A stretch of 64,000 nucleotides of DNA from Tubiluchus corallicola (Eukaryota; Priapulida; Priapulimorpha; Priapulimorphida; Tubiluchidae), in the NCBI GenBank assembly GCA_030141605.1, contig JAQGDQ010000250.1, forward strand, positions 248,001 through 312,000. Direction: 5' to 3'. This document shows positions 1 through 13,700 of the stretch, one piece after another (positions within the stretch are counted from its first letter, which is position 1; every line of letters begins with the position of its first letter). The notes under the pieces were generated by a model that was given only the letters and a program-made list of their open reading frames with translations, was not told the origin of the DNA and ran no database searches. The translations under genes were made by a program, and so were the position numbers.

Positions 1-3000
1 CTAATGTAAGTAACATTGTTTGGCAACAGTATGCACCTAAGCATGAAAGCCCAATTACCGTTATAAAGACATTCAATTTGGGCAAGTCCTGATAATGTAG
101 GCTGACTGTCAAAAAAGGAGATGCTGTACTACCCGCTAAATGCAAGTTAATGCATTCATTTGTTGTTATTTTACTGATAACTTATGAGTGTGCATTGAAC
201 AAGAAGACACGAACTAACACAGATAACTATAATTGCGATGTTGACCTTATGGTGCTCACCTTGCCATTCATATTATGTTATAGTAAAGTGGTAAAGAAAA
301 AAAAGAAGGAGGTGATTTTTTTATAAAATAAACTTGTCACAATCCAGTGTGCTCTGTGCTAGTTCAACTAAACCAGATGCTGATATATTAATCACACCTG
401 TCCACATTTTTCAAATCTTATTAGAGAGACCTCAACTTCTCCTAGAGGTATACTAGCATTTTATCTTTTATTTATTTGAGTTTGGGCAGCTATCACTTTT
501 ATTCCACTTTACAATAGACTATTAGTATATATTATTGTTAATAGCACATTGCAAAATATTTTTTACTTAAAGTCATAAACCTTACAAGGTCTGATATAAT
601 TCCTGAATGCTTCAGTTTCTAACTAACAGTTCTTTCTGACATTTATTTTCCTTATATATCCAAATTTCATTGCATCTTCTGGTTAATCAGGAATTGTTAA
701 TATAATGGCATTAAGCCTTTATTATTTGGAATATCAGTTTTTTCTATTTACACCAGCTGCCATGAAAAACAAAACTTGGGTGACAAATTAACTTGAAACT
801 GCTCTAAATAGTTATATTTACTTTAATTTTCTTCACTCTTATTGTTTGATCTTTGAATTAGTTTTTTTTTATTTCTTGCTGGAATTATTATAAATTTAAT
901 AATTTACAAACTCCGCGATTTCATTATTTTCTTTTGTTCTTCTTTTTCATCAGTTTCATGAATTAAATTAAAGTTTTTGTTTCATTTATTAATTTAAACT
1001 TTTTTCATTTTATTTGGTACCTATCGTTCGCCACTTCAGTTGAAACACTTGTTGAACTTAAATGTTAACTTTTGCCAAGTTATCATTATTTTCTTTTATT
1101 TTGTTTTCATACTTTGTTGATTATTATTACTTTTCTACATCTGCTTGGCGGTAGGTCACACTTTATTTGAATTCTGGAGAGGTGGCGCTGACCTCATAAC
1201 TGATTTTTGGTCTGTTTGTCACCCCTTATCTTTTCTATTTTTTTTGCTCTTGTTTATGTCGATTTTGTAAATATCAATATAAATTATTTTACTTATTTAC
1301 TTTCAACAACTACCCACACTCATAAAGATGATAGTCTATACCGGCAACACGCCACACCTACCACAACAACAATCTGCTCTGCGCCAAGCACAGTACGCCA
1401 CACCATGCAACACTCCACTGACTGATCTCACAATGACGATTGACGATAGGTCCACACCACCATGTGACCACCATTGAACAACGTAGCGAAACTATGCATA
1501 ATATCAGAGAACATCTATGGTTGGCTCCGATAGGCGTCGAATTTCGGTGGATTCTTCTATTGCCAACATATTTTTGTTTCAATTTTGCGTGCTTGACAAC
1601 AGCAGTTAAATATGCAGTAATTTAACAATTTTTAGATTAAGTCTTCTCATTTAGGCAGTTTTTTCGTCACTACAGTTGGAATTGCCTGTGACCTCCTGTA
1701 CGTTCTTCTCAATAGTCTTGTAAATTATCGTTACATTTATGTATTAATTGTTTGCTCTGCTTAATTCAATTCAATTTTATTTTCTCAATAGCAGTTGAAA
1801 TTCGTCATTTACATTTCATTGCAGCTGAGAAGGAGCAGCGAAAGACCTATTGGTCACTTGGTCAGCTGATCCTTATTAAAAAAACAAGTTTACTCACAGG
1901 CTCATGACATTTTTTAGGTGTTTGTGTATATATAAAACTAAAAGGCAAAAGTAACAAAAATCAACTCAAAGCAGAAATCCAATTCAAAGCATAAGAAGGC
2001 ATAACATCAAGCAAAAAATTAATGAAATTCAATGTTGAGCAAAAAATAATATCAAACAAAAGCAACAAAAATCTACTCAAAGCAAAAATGCAGTTCCACT
2101 CAGAATAAAAGGAAGTTATCACAAGCAATGCAAAACGGAATTTAACTTATAACAAAAAATTATATCAAACAAAATGAAACTCAAAGCGAAAATTTTATAA
2201 AGCAAACGCAATTCAACTGAAGGTAAAAGAATTTGTCAGAACCAAAGCAAAACATAATTCAGCTTAGGGCAAAAATTATATTACACAAAAGCAACAAAAT
2301 CAAACTCAAAGCGAAAATTTTATAAAGCAAACGCTTACAAATGTCGTGTTATCGTTAATCAAAATTAATGACGGTTATGATAAGATATTGTTACGATTGT
2401 AAATCTACTTAAACATCTGTAACATTTCTGGTTATTGATTAAAAGTAAGTTACTAGTTGAAAAATTTTTCCTCAGCAGATTTGTCAATTTAAGATCGCAT
2501 CTTGTTAGAGATGACTCCAACATGAAGAAAGCTCAGATGGAGCAGAGATTAACACTAACAGTTAATAATAAAGCTTTTATCACAAGTAGGAGGAAAGCAA
2601 TGTGATGGAAGCGAGTGTTGGCACAATTGAGGCCATAGTGCTCTCACATGTGTGTTAAGGTGCTTCATCATACTTGTAACTAATATAGTAATAATTTGTT
2701 AAAGCTTTGTTTTGCAGGCCTACCCAATTTAATGTCACAATTCAATAAAACAGTCTTTGCTTTTACTAAGTAGTAGTGATGTGTTCGATTAATTGACTTA
2801 ATAAATTATAAGCGATTCAACTTTTGTTTCCGATCGTCAATTGTTTTTGCGGCTGCCGACACAAATCGACACCTATATATTATAAACCTACTTTTTGGCT
2901 AATCCGCAAAAAATGCATGACAAATATTGCCATCAATATGGTCAAATTTAGTGTAATGGCACTACCTTTGTGAGTAGGTTAATACACTGGCATTGCCACT

Positions 3001-3490
3001 TAAGGGTGAATGTTTTTCATAAGCACAAACTTGTGGTTTTCATGTGTGCCTTCTTTCTTTCTTGAACATAGCATTATAATCGATGCTCGAATCGATTTTA
3101 TATCTAACTAATCAATTATGTAAATGCAACCAGTAATGCACTTCTCACCAGACTGTATTGTGGTGTGTGTATGTTTCTGCTTGTTGTCGCCACGAGTCAT
3201 AATGATGACTCACTGTGGTTTGCTTCTTCTTGAGCACAATATTGCATGTACATATCTGATAAGTACGTAGTCCATCACTACTACAGAAGTGAAGCAGTAT
3301 CAAAACTTAAAGACAGAACAAATGAAAATGCGTTGCTATGACTATAAAAGTAGATATGGTGGTAGGTATGACCTACTGTACATCTACTAATTAAGCAAAA
3401 GGTCTGGCTTTTACTGCGTGTAAGTGAGCACTGAACGTAGTCTAATGGTCACTACTGAATAGTTGTGTAAAATTTGTTGGTTATATAAGA
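1..3490. other. Upstream region without a recognised gene
   Basis: The sequence is AT-rich with only short open frames of no recognisable content. It includes the decayed tandem repeat at 1944-2335. Around 2776-3120 there is TCGATTAA/AATCGAT-rich sequence resembling hAT-type MITE ends, but no clean terminal repeats were found. The IFT43 promoter and a 5' UTR exon probably lie here but could not be placed. Confidence 0.5.
1944..2335. repeat. Decayed tandem repeat, period about 110 bp
   Basis: A block reading roughly ACAAAAGCAACAAAATC followed by ACTCAAAGCGAAAAT recurs near 1946, 2053, 2165 and 2283, giving about 3.5 copies with periods of about 107-118 bp. The sequence is very rich in A and CAAAGC. 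The two right-hand copies share a 20-bp run (GCGAAAATTTTATAAAGCAA). Copies have diverged strongly. No coding potential is seen. Confidence 0.65.
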
Positions 3491-3524
3491 TTTCATATTC
3501 TTTGGTTTATTGCAGTGTTTGATA

Positions 3525-6500
3525 ATGGAAGATGATGACCTTGACTTTGCTGAAGTTCCAAAGAGAGTAAGTACATTAGTAAATATATTAATTTTTCATA
3601 TTTTTACGTTTCAAATTTTTTACTCCGTCTTGCAAATCTATGCGTAAAAACTGACCTTGACTTTGCTGAAGTTCCAAAGATAGTAAATACATTAGTGAAA
3701 TTCTAATTACATAAGTAACATACTTGTTACTGTTGCTTTGTTGTTGTAGGAGGTCAGGCAAGGCAGAAGAGCTCGCCCGGACACAGTTGAAGATGATACC
3801 TCACGTATGAATGTATGTGCAGAATAAAACCAGTATGGTAGTACGTGCTGTTTGCTGTACCTTCAGTAGCACATAAAATCCTGTGCAATATGACCTGTTA
3901 GCTTTACAGACCTGAATTATTCACATAATTATTATCGCACAGCTACTGGCAGCTGAGTTATTGAATGTTATAACTTCTGTTTTCAGGGTGACATTCCGCC
4001 AAGGCCGAGCAAAAGGACAGCAGGATGGGGTGAAGATAGACTAAAGTACGTGTAGCACGTTAATGAAACTATTTTATTCTTAATGTTTTCATAAAAAATA
4101 GTAACAATATATATATATATATATGTGCAGGCATCACCATATTTTGCATCCAGATCAATGAACATACAAGGTAAAAAGTGTCAGGAAATGTACAGAAGAA
4201 GCTAAAATGAATAGATGAAAAGTGACAATGCCACTACAACATTCATTTAATCTTAAGAATATGTGAGAACACCTGTCATAATATTAATAATATCTACTTA
4301 ACATGTGCAGCTATGCTTGATACTTAAATGAACATTGTACAGTTCACTTTGGTTTCTTAGTGGGAATTGTGTCATGACTCTTTTCTCCAAAAATTTCTTT
4401 GGTTTTTTATTTCTGACAAGGAGTGAAAAAAAATTTAAAAAAAACATATTAAAAAGAAATATCTTAATAATTAAAATATTGAAAATATGTTTGTATCTAC
4501 TTGTCATTGCTTTTAAATATAGTGTGACTACTTCTTTTGTTATCCTCTAGTCAATGTCGTGTATATTATACTCTTCATTTTTGTGTTGTCTCCTTCCTTA
4601 TTTTTCTTTTCCTTTCTTCCTCTACACCTTGGCCTTTTGTAAGTGTTTGTTGTCTCACTAGCATCATGTTCTTTGTTTTTGTCGATCTTGAGCCTAGCAA
4701 GCTCTGTGAACTGTTCTTTACTTTGCTTAGCATGTAACTTTTTTCCTTGTTTACTTTGTACATGGCTTTTTCAACTTCTTCTTTTTATTGTTTCTCTTAT
4801 TCTTTTCCTTCCTTGCTTTTTTCTCTCATGTTCTTTTGCTGTGTGTAAAAGAGGTTGATTAATAGATAATCGCTTTGTTTCCATCCACACAACCAATTGC
4901 AACTTTAAAGATGGCAGTCGAAATAAAAATGTCATAAATTCAAAAATTGCAATTTAATTTGTACATAAAATGATTGAATTATGAGCCTAGGAAGTTGCAT
5001 TTTTCTGCAGTTTTGGTTTTTGTACAATTATGATTATAATGTGTAGTTATGTGATTATCTCTTAAATATTTTGATTTCTGTTTAGAAATACTAAATGTAT
5101 ATAACAAAGTGCAAAATCTTTAAGTTAATACATTAGTATTGAATATATTTTTCAGTTGTTAAGTGGTTGAACGTACATTAATTTGTTTTCCTTCATAGAA
5201 TAATGTAGTGCATTTATTGTGTTTTCTTGTCTGTAAATTATGTCAATGACAGAAGTTTGTCTTTAGCAGTGATTTGGCTTTCTATATGTGCTCTCCTTTA
5301 TTTTAATATAACTGTTTTTCAGGAAGAAAAGCCCAGCAGAACCTGAAGAGTAAGTAAAATTTGTTTTGATGGAATTTCAAAACTTGGGTGTGATAATCTC
5401 AGGTTATTTTTTTTTGTTCTTGCATTATATTAATCATCGGTAAGCAAGAACAGTTTAGTCTTACTACCTCAATGCTTCTTATAACATCTCAATGTCATGC
5501 CTCATAGAGTTTATTTTTGTTGCTCCCACGACTCTGCTTAGGTACTATATCCAAACGACAAAGAAATGCCGTAATTTAACAAACACACTAACAAAAGAAT
5601 GAACACGGCATGTCCAGAATTCTTCTAACTTTTGATCTCGCTTGAGTTGACAGAAAATCAGAGTTAAATAGATTCATGTCAAACAGATTTGACTTCGTTA
5701 AATCTGTAAAGGCACCAATATATATTTTTTAGCAAATTCGTGTAATTTTACTTACCACTTTTTATAACAGCATTCACAGGTAATGACTTAACATTATAGT
5801 TTTCTAATATTTAAAGTAGTAAGTTCATTGTCATTTTATTTAATTTTATAGTGATAGATTAAGGCAAAGTCCACATGATGACGACTCATCTGAGCTAGGT
5901 ATGTAGACATCCAAATACATCAGCTTCTTACATCAGTGTATTTAGCAATGTTTATCAAATTATACAAAAAATCACTTATTTTAGTGCGTTAATCATATAT
6001 CATTAAAAGTACATAAAGCTTTTGTTAGTTTGATAATAATTTTAATAGATGGCAGTATCAGCGTTGTAAACAATGCTAGTAACTTGACGACATCTGTGTA
6101 CAAGAAAGGGAAAGGCATTATATGCTGGCGCACTTTTAATGCATAGCTTTATTATCAATGCTGTGATAGCAGTCTGTTTTTTGTAGTTAATGCTGTAATA
6201 GAAACTGGCCAAGAAGAGGTAGAAGAAGGTGTTGAATCTGAAACTCCCCGGGGTAAAATGGACGGCTTTCGTTGCCTGTTGCCGTGATTAAGATAAAATT
6301 AAGCACTCCACGCATCGAGTTTTGCAGTGTGCACATTTTTGTAGATGTTTTTGCTGATAAAAGTTAGAAACCTACGAATTGCAGTGCTATTAGTATTTGT
6401 GGCACACATACACAAAGGCTGGTATAAAAATATTTTTGTAGAAGTTGATATATTTTAACAAGGACACGCATTTTTGCTGCAAATGGAGATATCTCAGTAC

Positions 6501-8700
6501 ATCTTCCCGGCTGGAATTGATGAAAGAAATTTGATATCATTAGTGTGATGCGTCTTAAAGCGTTACTTTTGTCACTTCATATCATCAGTAATTGTCATCA
6601 TGTCTATTTGGCATGCTACTTTTACTTTGCCGCACTTTTCCTATAATGTTTTAATTGTTTTCATGTAGCAGCTTCAAAAAATTATTTGAGTTTATTCGAC
6701 CCAGTTGACGGTAACATCCAAGCCCAAATCTTTAACAGTTTAATAATGTTAAATGACACTATAAAAAATCCTAGTATTCTTGTATTTAAAAAAATAGTGT
6801 TTGATCCGCTTTCGAATTTGTAGGATTTTGAAACCCTCCTTTGAAATGTGCAGTGTTAGATTTTCTTTTAGTTTTTTGATTTCGGTCATTCTTGATAAAA
6901 GTGTGTGACTTCTGTGACTTGAAACGTTAATACAGCAGATTAATGATAAAATGACTATTACTGTAACTGTAAAATTTTGGCATAATATTGCTTGATTTGG
7001 TAATATCTAGCATATGGCCAGGAATATTACACGACGGTGTTACGCCTTTGTTTTCTCCCTTAGATAAAGTACTTTTTGATTAAAGTATTATTATGTAGGT
7101 TGTGCAAAACATCAATGAGTTCACTTTTTTCAGACTTGCCTGTAATTCCCGACTTGGATGATGTCCAGGAAGCAGACATGGCTAACCAGATTGCACAAGC
7201 ACCAAGGTTTATTACTTTTAAAATTATAGTAATTGTTTGTACTTAGTTGGCTTTTTTACTGTTTGCTGCTGTATAGTGTTTTTATTCTTTGCGGAAGAGT
7301 TTTTGCGTTAAAACAATTTCGTGATGTATAATGTAGTACTTATTAGTTGTTATTTTTTTTATTTTAGTGTTACGGTGAACAGAGTAGCTACATATAAGGA
7401 GCTGGATTATGATCTTCTTAAACATGCCGCTTTTCTTACACTGGTAATTAAGCTTGTACATAAATAGTATTGAACTACAGTCAAACCTTGTTATACCGCG
7501 TACTTCGCGGGACCAGAAAAAAGCTGGTATTATAATGAGATGCATTAATACATACATGTGTATGCAAATATAAAAATTTGTTTTGCCAAAAGTAAAGGCG
7601 TTCAGTGAGTATGGCACTATAAACGGTGGCGTTATAATGAGATTTCACTGTATAGTTTGACATTGCGGATTAATTATTGTAAAAATAGAACGCCCCTTCC
7701 TGGACGCACTATGAAAAATCTTTACTTTATATACTTGCCAGAAAGTTTAGGCTACATGTAAGTAGTCAGAGGTTTAGTTAGGAATTCTGCAAATACATAC
7801 GGATAAGTTAAACTGTAAAAATCTGAGATTGCATCACAGGGAACCAATCAATTGTTCACTTGAAATTTAATGTGTGATCACATGCACTGCTAGGCAGTGT
7901 AGAACTTTCAGTAAATAACTGTTTCTGGTAAAACAAATATCATGATCTAAATTGTTCCACAGCATTTGAACAATTAACTGACTTGAAATCAAATATTTTC
8001 TTAACGTTGTTTGATACTTACAGGATAATGAAACAGATTTAAAAGTGTTGGCTAAAGCTTTGCATGCTGAGACAGAAGTGTTGGAGGTATTTCCATTTTA
8101 CTTTATCCCGTTTCGATTTCCAACTGCTCGTAACTTCTTTATGACTGTACCGGGTAGCATAGCTCAATGGTAGCATGCTCGCTTACCGCCCCGAAGGTTG
8201 TGGCTTCAACTCTCGACTCAGTCATACCAAAGACTTGAAAAATGGTACTGCTGGTTCTTTGACTAAGCCTGCGTGTTTATCAAAGTAACATGTGGGTAAT
8301 AATAATCGGGACCACTTTGGAAATAAATATTGAGTTACTTAAGGTGTTATCCTTGGACTATGTCCTAAACAAAATTATTATTATTATTATGACACAATTG
8401 ATTTTTCTCATATTGAGGTGAATACAACATTAAAAATTCGAAAATTCAGACAATTTTTGACATTGTATAACTGTGACTTGTTCATATTCAAAGCTATTCT
8501 GCTTGAATTCTGCACTTTCAATAACAAGAATTGAATATTTTGCTAATTCTAAATAGTCTACTACATTATTGCATTTGTAATTTCATTCTTAGCCTGATCA
8601 TCCTTGGGAATGGGAGCGTTTGTTTACGGAAGTTTCGTCAGAACTGCACCAGGAGTGGGATAAAGCGCTTGAAATCAGTGACGACGAGGAAACGAACTAG
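3525..8700 (+). CDS. IFT43: Intraflagellar transport protein 43 (IFT-A subunit), ten coding exons
   Basis: Coding exons: 3525-3566, 3750-3812, 3987-4045, 5323-5349, 5852-5898, 6187-6252, 7134-7206, 7368-7443, 8024-8086, 8593-8700. All junctions are GT...AG and phases agree, giving 172 residues and a TAG stop; vertebrate IFT43 is slightly over 200. The protein opens with an acidic stretch (MEDDDLDFAEVPKR). It has a GWGEDRLK segment, then the conserved second half: LPVIPDLDDVQEAD, RVATYKELDYDLLKHAAF and HPWEWERLFTEVSSEL. In the known family this protein is a small subunit of IFT complex A, which drives retrograde transport in cilia. A pyrimidine-rich AG lies just before the start codon, so a 5' UTR intron is likely and the promoter is not placed. 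Exon sizes are 27-108 bp. The start is the only ATG in frame after that acceptor. Identification is firm; the middle exons 4-6 are poorly conserved and rest on splice signals and phase. Confidence 0.93.
3536..3696 (+). repeat. Partial duplication of IFT43 exon 1 with its donor site
   Basis: Bases 3536-3580 (the end of exon 1 plus the start of intron 1) recur at 3652-3696 with 43 of 45 bases identical and a 116-bp offset. One of the two changes turns the donor GTAAGT into GTAAAT in the second copy. That copy has no obvious 3' splice site in front of it, so it is probably a silent exon fragment. Confidence 0.9.
7478..7650. mobile_element. pogo/Tigger-like MITE, copy 1 (173 bp)
   Basis: The element is flanked by TA on both sides (7476-7477 and 7651-7652). 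The left end CAGTCAAACCTTGTTATA pairs with the right end TATAATGAGATTTCACTG as imperfect terminal inverted repeats. No transposase frame is present. It lies in IFT43 intron 8. A second member is at 10419-10586. A TA duplication plus CAGT...ATATAAC ends is typical of Tc1/mariner/pogo non-autonomous elements in animals; the exact superfamily is inferred. Confidence 0.8.
8150..8391 (+). mobile_element. tRNA-derived SINE, copy 1
   Basis: The head is tRNA-like: an A-box-like TAGCTCAATGGTAGC and a B-box-like GGTTGTGGCTTCAACTC about 40 bases later. The body is unrelated and the tail is ATT/TTA repeats at 8377-8391. The whole unit recurs inverted at 14048-14322. It sits in IFT43 intron 9. The degraded acceptor stem and the tail argue against a working tRNA gene. 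Confidence 0.8.
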
Positions 8701-10742
8701 GATGCGGTTACAAGTTGGTTGCGTTTTCCTGAAGAATCGGGATCGTTGTTCTGTGTATATGCTGTGATAGTGTAAATATTTTATGATTGTCGGTTTGTCA
8801 CGTTAGGTTCTACAAGTGTTTTACGAAGTTTTGCCTTCGGATTGTACAAAAATATACACGCTCTACTGTAATTAACTGGACAATATAACAACGAGACATG
8901 CATTTAAAATTGGTATTGAAAAACCTGCCACGAAGTAAGATTGAAAGCAAACTACAGTGAACTAACTTATGTACTGCAGATGGATGCTGTTTAAACTTTA
9001 ATCGCAATTTCCATCATGTAAGAAACTAAATCTAAATCACGTAATTTCAAGATAATTTTATCTTAACTATCTGTTTACTCAAACTTTGGTCTATTTAGGG
9101 ACATGAGCTTTGCAGGTAGGCCTTTGCTTGTACAGCATAAATTATTTGAGGCTTAGTATCTAAAACAAACATCTTTTTAACTTAAGTTAATCATCCGGTA
9201 ATATGTAATTAAGGACATCTCCTTGACAGCTGTGCTTCAAGTTAAGTAAATTTGGACTCAACATTTTACTGTTCCAACATAAAAAATCTTAACTTTTTTT
9301 CTCTAAGCGTTAATATTATTATTGTTTAGTATTTATTAAGCATAGACCTAGTAGCAAATATGATAGTGAATAATAAACTGTCACGGAATCTGTAATTTTT
9401 TATTACTGTTTCTTGTATTATTTGATATTAAAACGTTGAAAGCACTTATCTGTAAGAAAATTTACTGGCAGCCATTTTAATCAGTTTCACTAGCGTCTTG
9501 CGATAATTATTAATAGCTTGGCCCTCACACATCAAAATTGGTACCCTGCCAAATGAGAGCTCATCTTCAACAAACTTGCACTTATATTAGGTTTCACGAT
9601 AGATTTCTCTAATAGTACGAGTTATACTGGCTACAAATGCTTTGTTACTGACCGTACTCTATGTAGAGTTACTGAAATTTATAATAGTATGAGTTGTACT
9701 GGCACATAATTATCTTATTTAACTAATGCTTTTCACTGCCAACTATGATTTACAAAGTCAATGAGAAAGACAGCCCCTGCACTGAAAAATTGGCTATGGG
9801 ACAGACATACTTGATACTAAGGTGACATCTGCTGGAAATGAAAGCAAAAAACAAAACATGATTACGAGAGAGGCTTTAATGATTGAAAAAACAAAAAGTT
9901 AACCAAAGTCTTATATATGCTGATTTTCCACACAATAATCTGTATGAAACAATTCCATATTTACGGAAACGTCAACAATGTCTGTTTTAGCATAATTTCA
10001 GAAAAGTTACAACATTTCGCTTGCTCTTATTATGAGCAACATTTCATTGCGTCAAAGAGCGCAGGAAATTATCTGCACAAAATACAATAATATGTTCATC
10101 AATAACTCCACTTCACATCACCAAATGTGATACACATAGAATTCACACCAAGCAATAATGAGCAACAGCTCAGTTTAAACAAATGTTCATTGATTACTTA
10201 CAGTACAAAACTACATTCAAAAAACATTAGCATTACCGGTATGAGTGTGTAAAAACATTGTCGAAAGCTCAAACAACTAACAGACAGCAACAAGCTTAGG
10301 TCATTGGAAACCCAGTAATTAGAAAACAATACCCATGGTGCTGTAGCTACTAAGCTATTATATGGTTTACATTCAACATAGATTATTTAAAAACTACTTC
10401 CCAAAGTTTTTATGATTACACTCAAGCCTCATAATACTGCCCACTTCGTGAAACCAGAAAAAGTTGGTACTGGAGGATACGATAACAAGGTACGCTAATA
10501 CATACATGTCTACGCAAATACAGTCATTTTCTTTTGCCAAAAATTTGAGCATTTAGTAAAGGGGGCATTATAACGAGGGTTGACTGTATCTTAATAAATT
10601 TATTTTGAATATCTTCTGAGAATGTGCACCCAGGCGACTTGTGCTTTGTATACATAACTAACGTTTAAGATGCTACCCAACAGTTCACATAAGTGTGACT
10701 GCAATACAAAACAATGATAATGTACAGTACTGGAGCAATAAA
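8701..10742. other. Intergenic region between convergent IFT43 and OTUB
   Basis: No protein-coding signal is recognised. A candidate IFT43 polyadenylation signal AATAAA lies near 9372. On the other strand, TTTATT at 10599-10604 is a candidate signal for the OTUB transcript. The MITE at 10419-10586 lies between them and would fall close to the OTUB 3' end. Confidence 0.5.
10419..10586. mobile_element. pogo/Tigger-like MITE, copy 2 (168 bp)
   Basis: Same family as 7478-7650. It shares the flanking TA dinucleotides (10417-10418, 10587-10588), the internal ACCAGAAAAAG and AATACATACATGT segments, and the right end ATTATAACGAGGGTTGACTG. The copies differ at many positions, so both are old. It lies 156 bp beyond the OTUB stop codon. 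Confidence 0.78.
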
Positions 10743-13700
10743 TCATGGGTATAAAATGTCATAATGCCCAGGCCTATACAAGAGATAAACCTGAGGAGTG
10801 CACCCTGTTGGAAAATCATGGTGATTAACGTCTCCTTTGTGGCGGTCCATGTACTCGATGCGAACTCCCACGCTGGTTGCAGCTGTCAAGGCCGTAATAT
10901 GAATGTGATCACTTTCCTTAGACATCGGCTCAACTTCCTGCAAAAAAAACATGAATTAGCAGGGAGGAAACAACAACTGTGCAATAATTGCGTTCTGTAG
11001 AACTGTCTATGTTAATGTAATGTGCAAAGTAATACAAAGATTGCACATCCTTATGTTATACTGTACTTTGGTTTTGCTTGGCTTGTTTGCGAGATGCACT
11101 GCCGACTGATCACAACATTCTGATTGGTGAGTGACGTTGAGAATGATGCTGAAATTGGTCAGCGAATGTGCCAAGTCGAGAGATTAGGTTTGATACTCGC
11201 TCTGGGCAGTTTTTTGCCGTGCTAATTCTGGCTGTTCATCTCATAGAGTGAGGAATTAGAAACATCTGAACGTGACTAAGGCACCTCCACCAGTACAGTG
11301 GCTCGTCTTATAGGATTAGTCTTGATAACAGCACAGGTTCCAATCTCGCCACGAGTGCGTGGACCAAAAGTTATCAAATAATATTACCTGATGACAAAAC
11401 TCTTTCATGGATCTTCCACCCTCGACAAAACTGGAGTAGAATTCAGCTTCTTTCTGAAGATGACCTGATGTTAGCAACCTGTTAACATAAGCTGTTATCA
11501 ACTTCACAATACTCAAGCAACTTGAACAAAGACGAAATATATCTAACATAATTGCATTAAAGAATTTATAGCTTTAATTGTCACACTTTGGTTCAGGGCG
11601 ACAATAAAAATACTTCCATTTTTTGTCTAGTCGCCTGGGTAATATTTTTTATTGCACAAACAACCGGGAATTTTATAAATTTTTTTTGTACGTTCATATG
11701 CTTACATGACACGAAAAGCCTATTTTTTAATTTAAAACATAAAACAAAAATTATTACAACCTTGTTGTTTCGGGAGAACACAGCCATGTTTTTCTACAGC
11801 TAACAAACAGCCGAGGTTGCCGTTTTGTATGATGCTAGTAAATGTATTGGAGGCTAAAAAGTATCGTACTTTCCGCCAAATCAGCATATTAATGGTCGAG
11901 CAGAGTTGCAAAAAGAGACTATACGATAATTATATGATATTTATACGATAATTCAGTAATGCAAAACAAAAAACTGAGCAAAAGATAATGCACATTGAAA
12001 AAATTTAAAACATTAGTGCTTATCAGTTGGAAATAAACAAACTTTGATTTCATGTGATCCAGCTGTAAAAATTCAGAAAGCTTAAAAAGTTTTTTTGAAA
12101 AAGAAATTTTTCCTCCCTCCCACTGACATCTTTTGAGCTCGTGAGGTAAGACAGAAACAATTTTCTTTCAATCTATGCTAAACGGCCTTAGCAAACTGCT
12201 GGTTAGTTTTGGAGAGAATTTACCTTAAATAAACAACAATGTAATCCGAAAAACTTTGGTCATTAAAGATGTCCAGTAGCTCATCTAGTGAGATCTTCTT
12301 TTCCACTTTTTCGATAGCTTCCATAAACTGGAAAGCAACATAGATAAGTTGAAAAAGAGATACCTATGCTTAACAAACCAATTCAAATTTCATAATCAAT
12401 GCAACCCACGAAGAATACATTAAAAATTAACTTTAATATTTTCTAATAATTAAACAAATAAAATCATCACAGCACAATGCTGACTTACAGTGGTGTAAAA
12501 ATCATCAATAGTAAAATCCGGAAAACCTAGAGATACCAGATCATCCTTTGTTTTCTTAGCAAATGTCTTGAACCTAGTGAATATCAAAAAGCTGTGTTTC
12601 TAAGCATAGTTGTAAATAGAATGAGTAATATAGTAATGACAGATACTCTAAACTATAGATTTTTAAAGAAAGTCGTAGTTGGAAAATGCACAAATCCAAA
12701 TCAATGTTATAAAATTTATAAAATGTCAAAATTAAATAGGTAAGACAAATTAATACCCAAAAACTGATTAAAAATGTTCAGCATCAAAGTTGACTATATG
12801 AAAAATCATTCATTTCAGTCTTAAACAATTAGTCACATGATCCCATAAAAATGTAACTATAACACATGGGCTACCTTATTAATAGAAATGTATAGATGTT
12901 CAGAATATAAAAATAATAAGCCAAATCCACGTGAAAACATAAAAATTTCAGGCTTTCTATTCTATATAACTAACATTTGCAGGACTAGACAATTCTCCAT
13001 GACATGGGTTGAAATGACACATGATATGGGTTGAAATAGCACATGACATGGGTCACATGGGTCTCCGTCACATGACATGTGTTGAAATGACACATGACAT
13101 GGGTCTCCGTCGTATGACATGGGTTGAAATGACACATGACATGGGTCACATGGGTCTCCGTCACGTAACATGGGTTGAAATGGTACATGACATGGGTCAC
13201 ATGGGTCTCCATCACATGACATGGGTTGAAACAAATTTAAATTAACGAGTTTCAAGGTTTGGACCAAATTTTCCAGTTACCGGATTATTCCACATAAAAG
13301 TGAATAATAGAATTAAAAAATTACATACTGTAGCTGCTGGATAATTAATTACACAGTTACTGTAAACACTTGATGAAAGTAATTAAAATACTTTTCCAAA
13401 TCATCCGGTGATTTCATCAACTTTTCCATGTAATTAAATCCGAATGCCCGAAAGAAGCAGTTTCCATCTCCCCTGGTTTTACGCAACTCTGAATACTTGG
13501 CTTCTAGGTTCTAAAAAGGCAAGAGAAACTGCGAAAACTTGGACAACAAATCACAATTTAAAAGGGAAGAAAAGTCTATATTAAATTATGTCCCAAAAAA
13601 CTTTCCACAACAAAGTTATATTACTTAGCATTACATTATATTACCTGTTTGAAAGACTTACATGACTAGAAAAGAAAAGACTATTAAAGTAATTTAAAAT

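Noticed and set aside
1207-1625. Three overlapping frames of 61-74 codons
   Set aside because: Low-complexity content, no splice context or recognisable domain; overlapping frames on both strands are expected by chance.
4298-4858. Phe/Leu/Lys-rich frames in IFT43 intron 3
   Set aside because: They reflect AT- and CT-rich intron sequence; no conserved motif, and they conflict with the IFT43 exon chain.
8531-8767. 78-codon plus-strand frame
   Set aside because: It is a different frame over IFT43 exon 10 (8593-8700); the family-matching frame ends in ISDDEETN.
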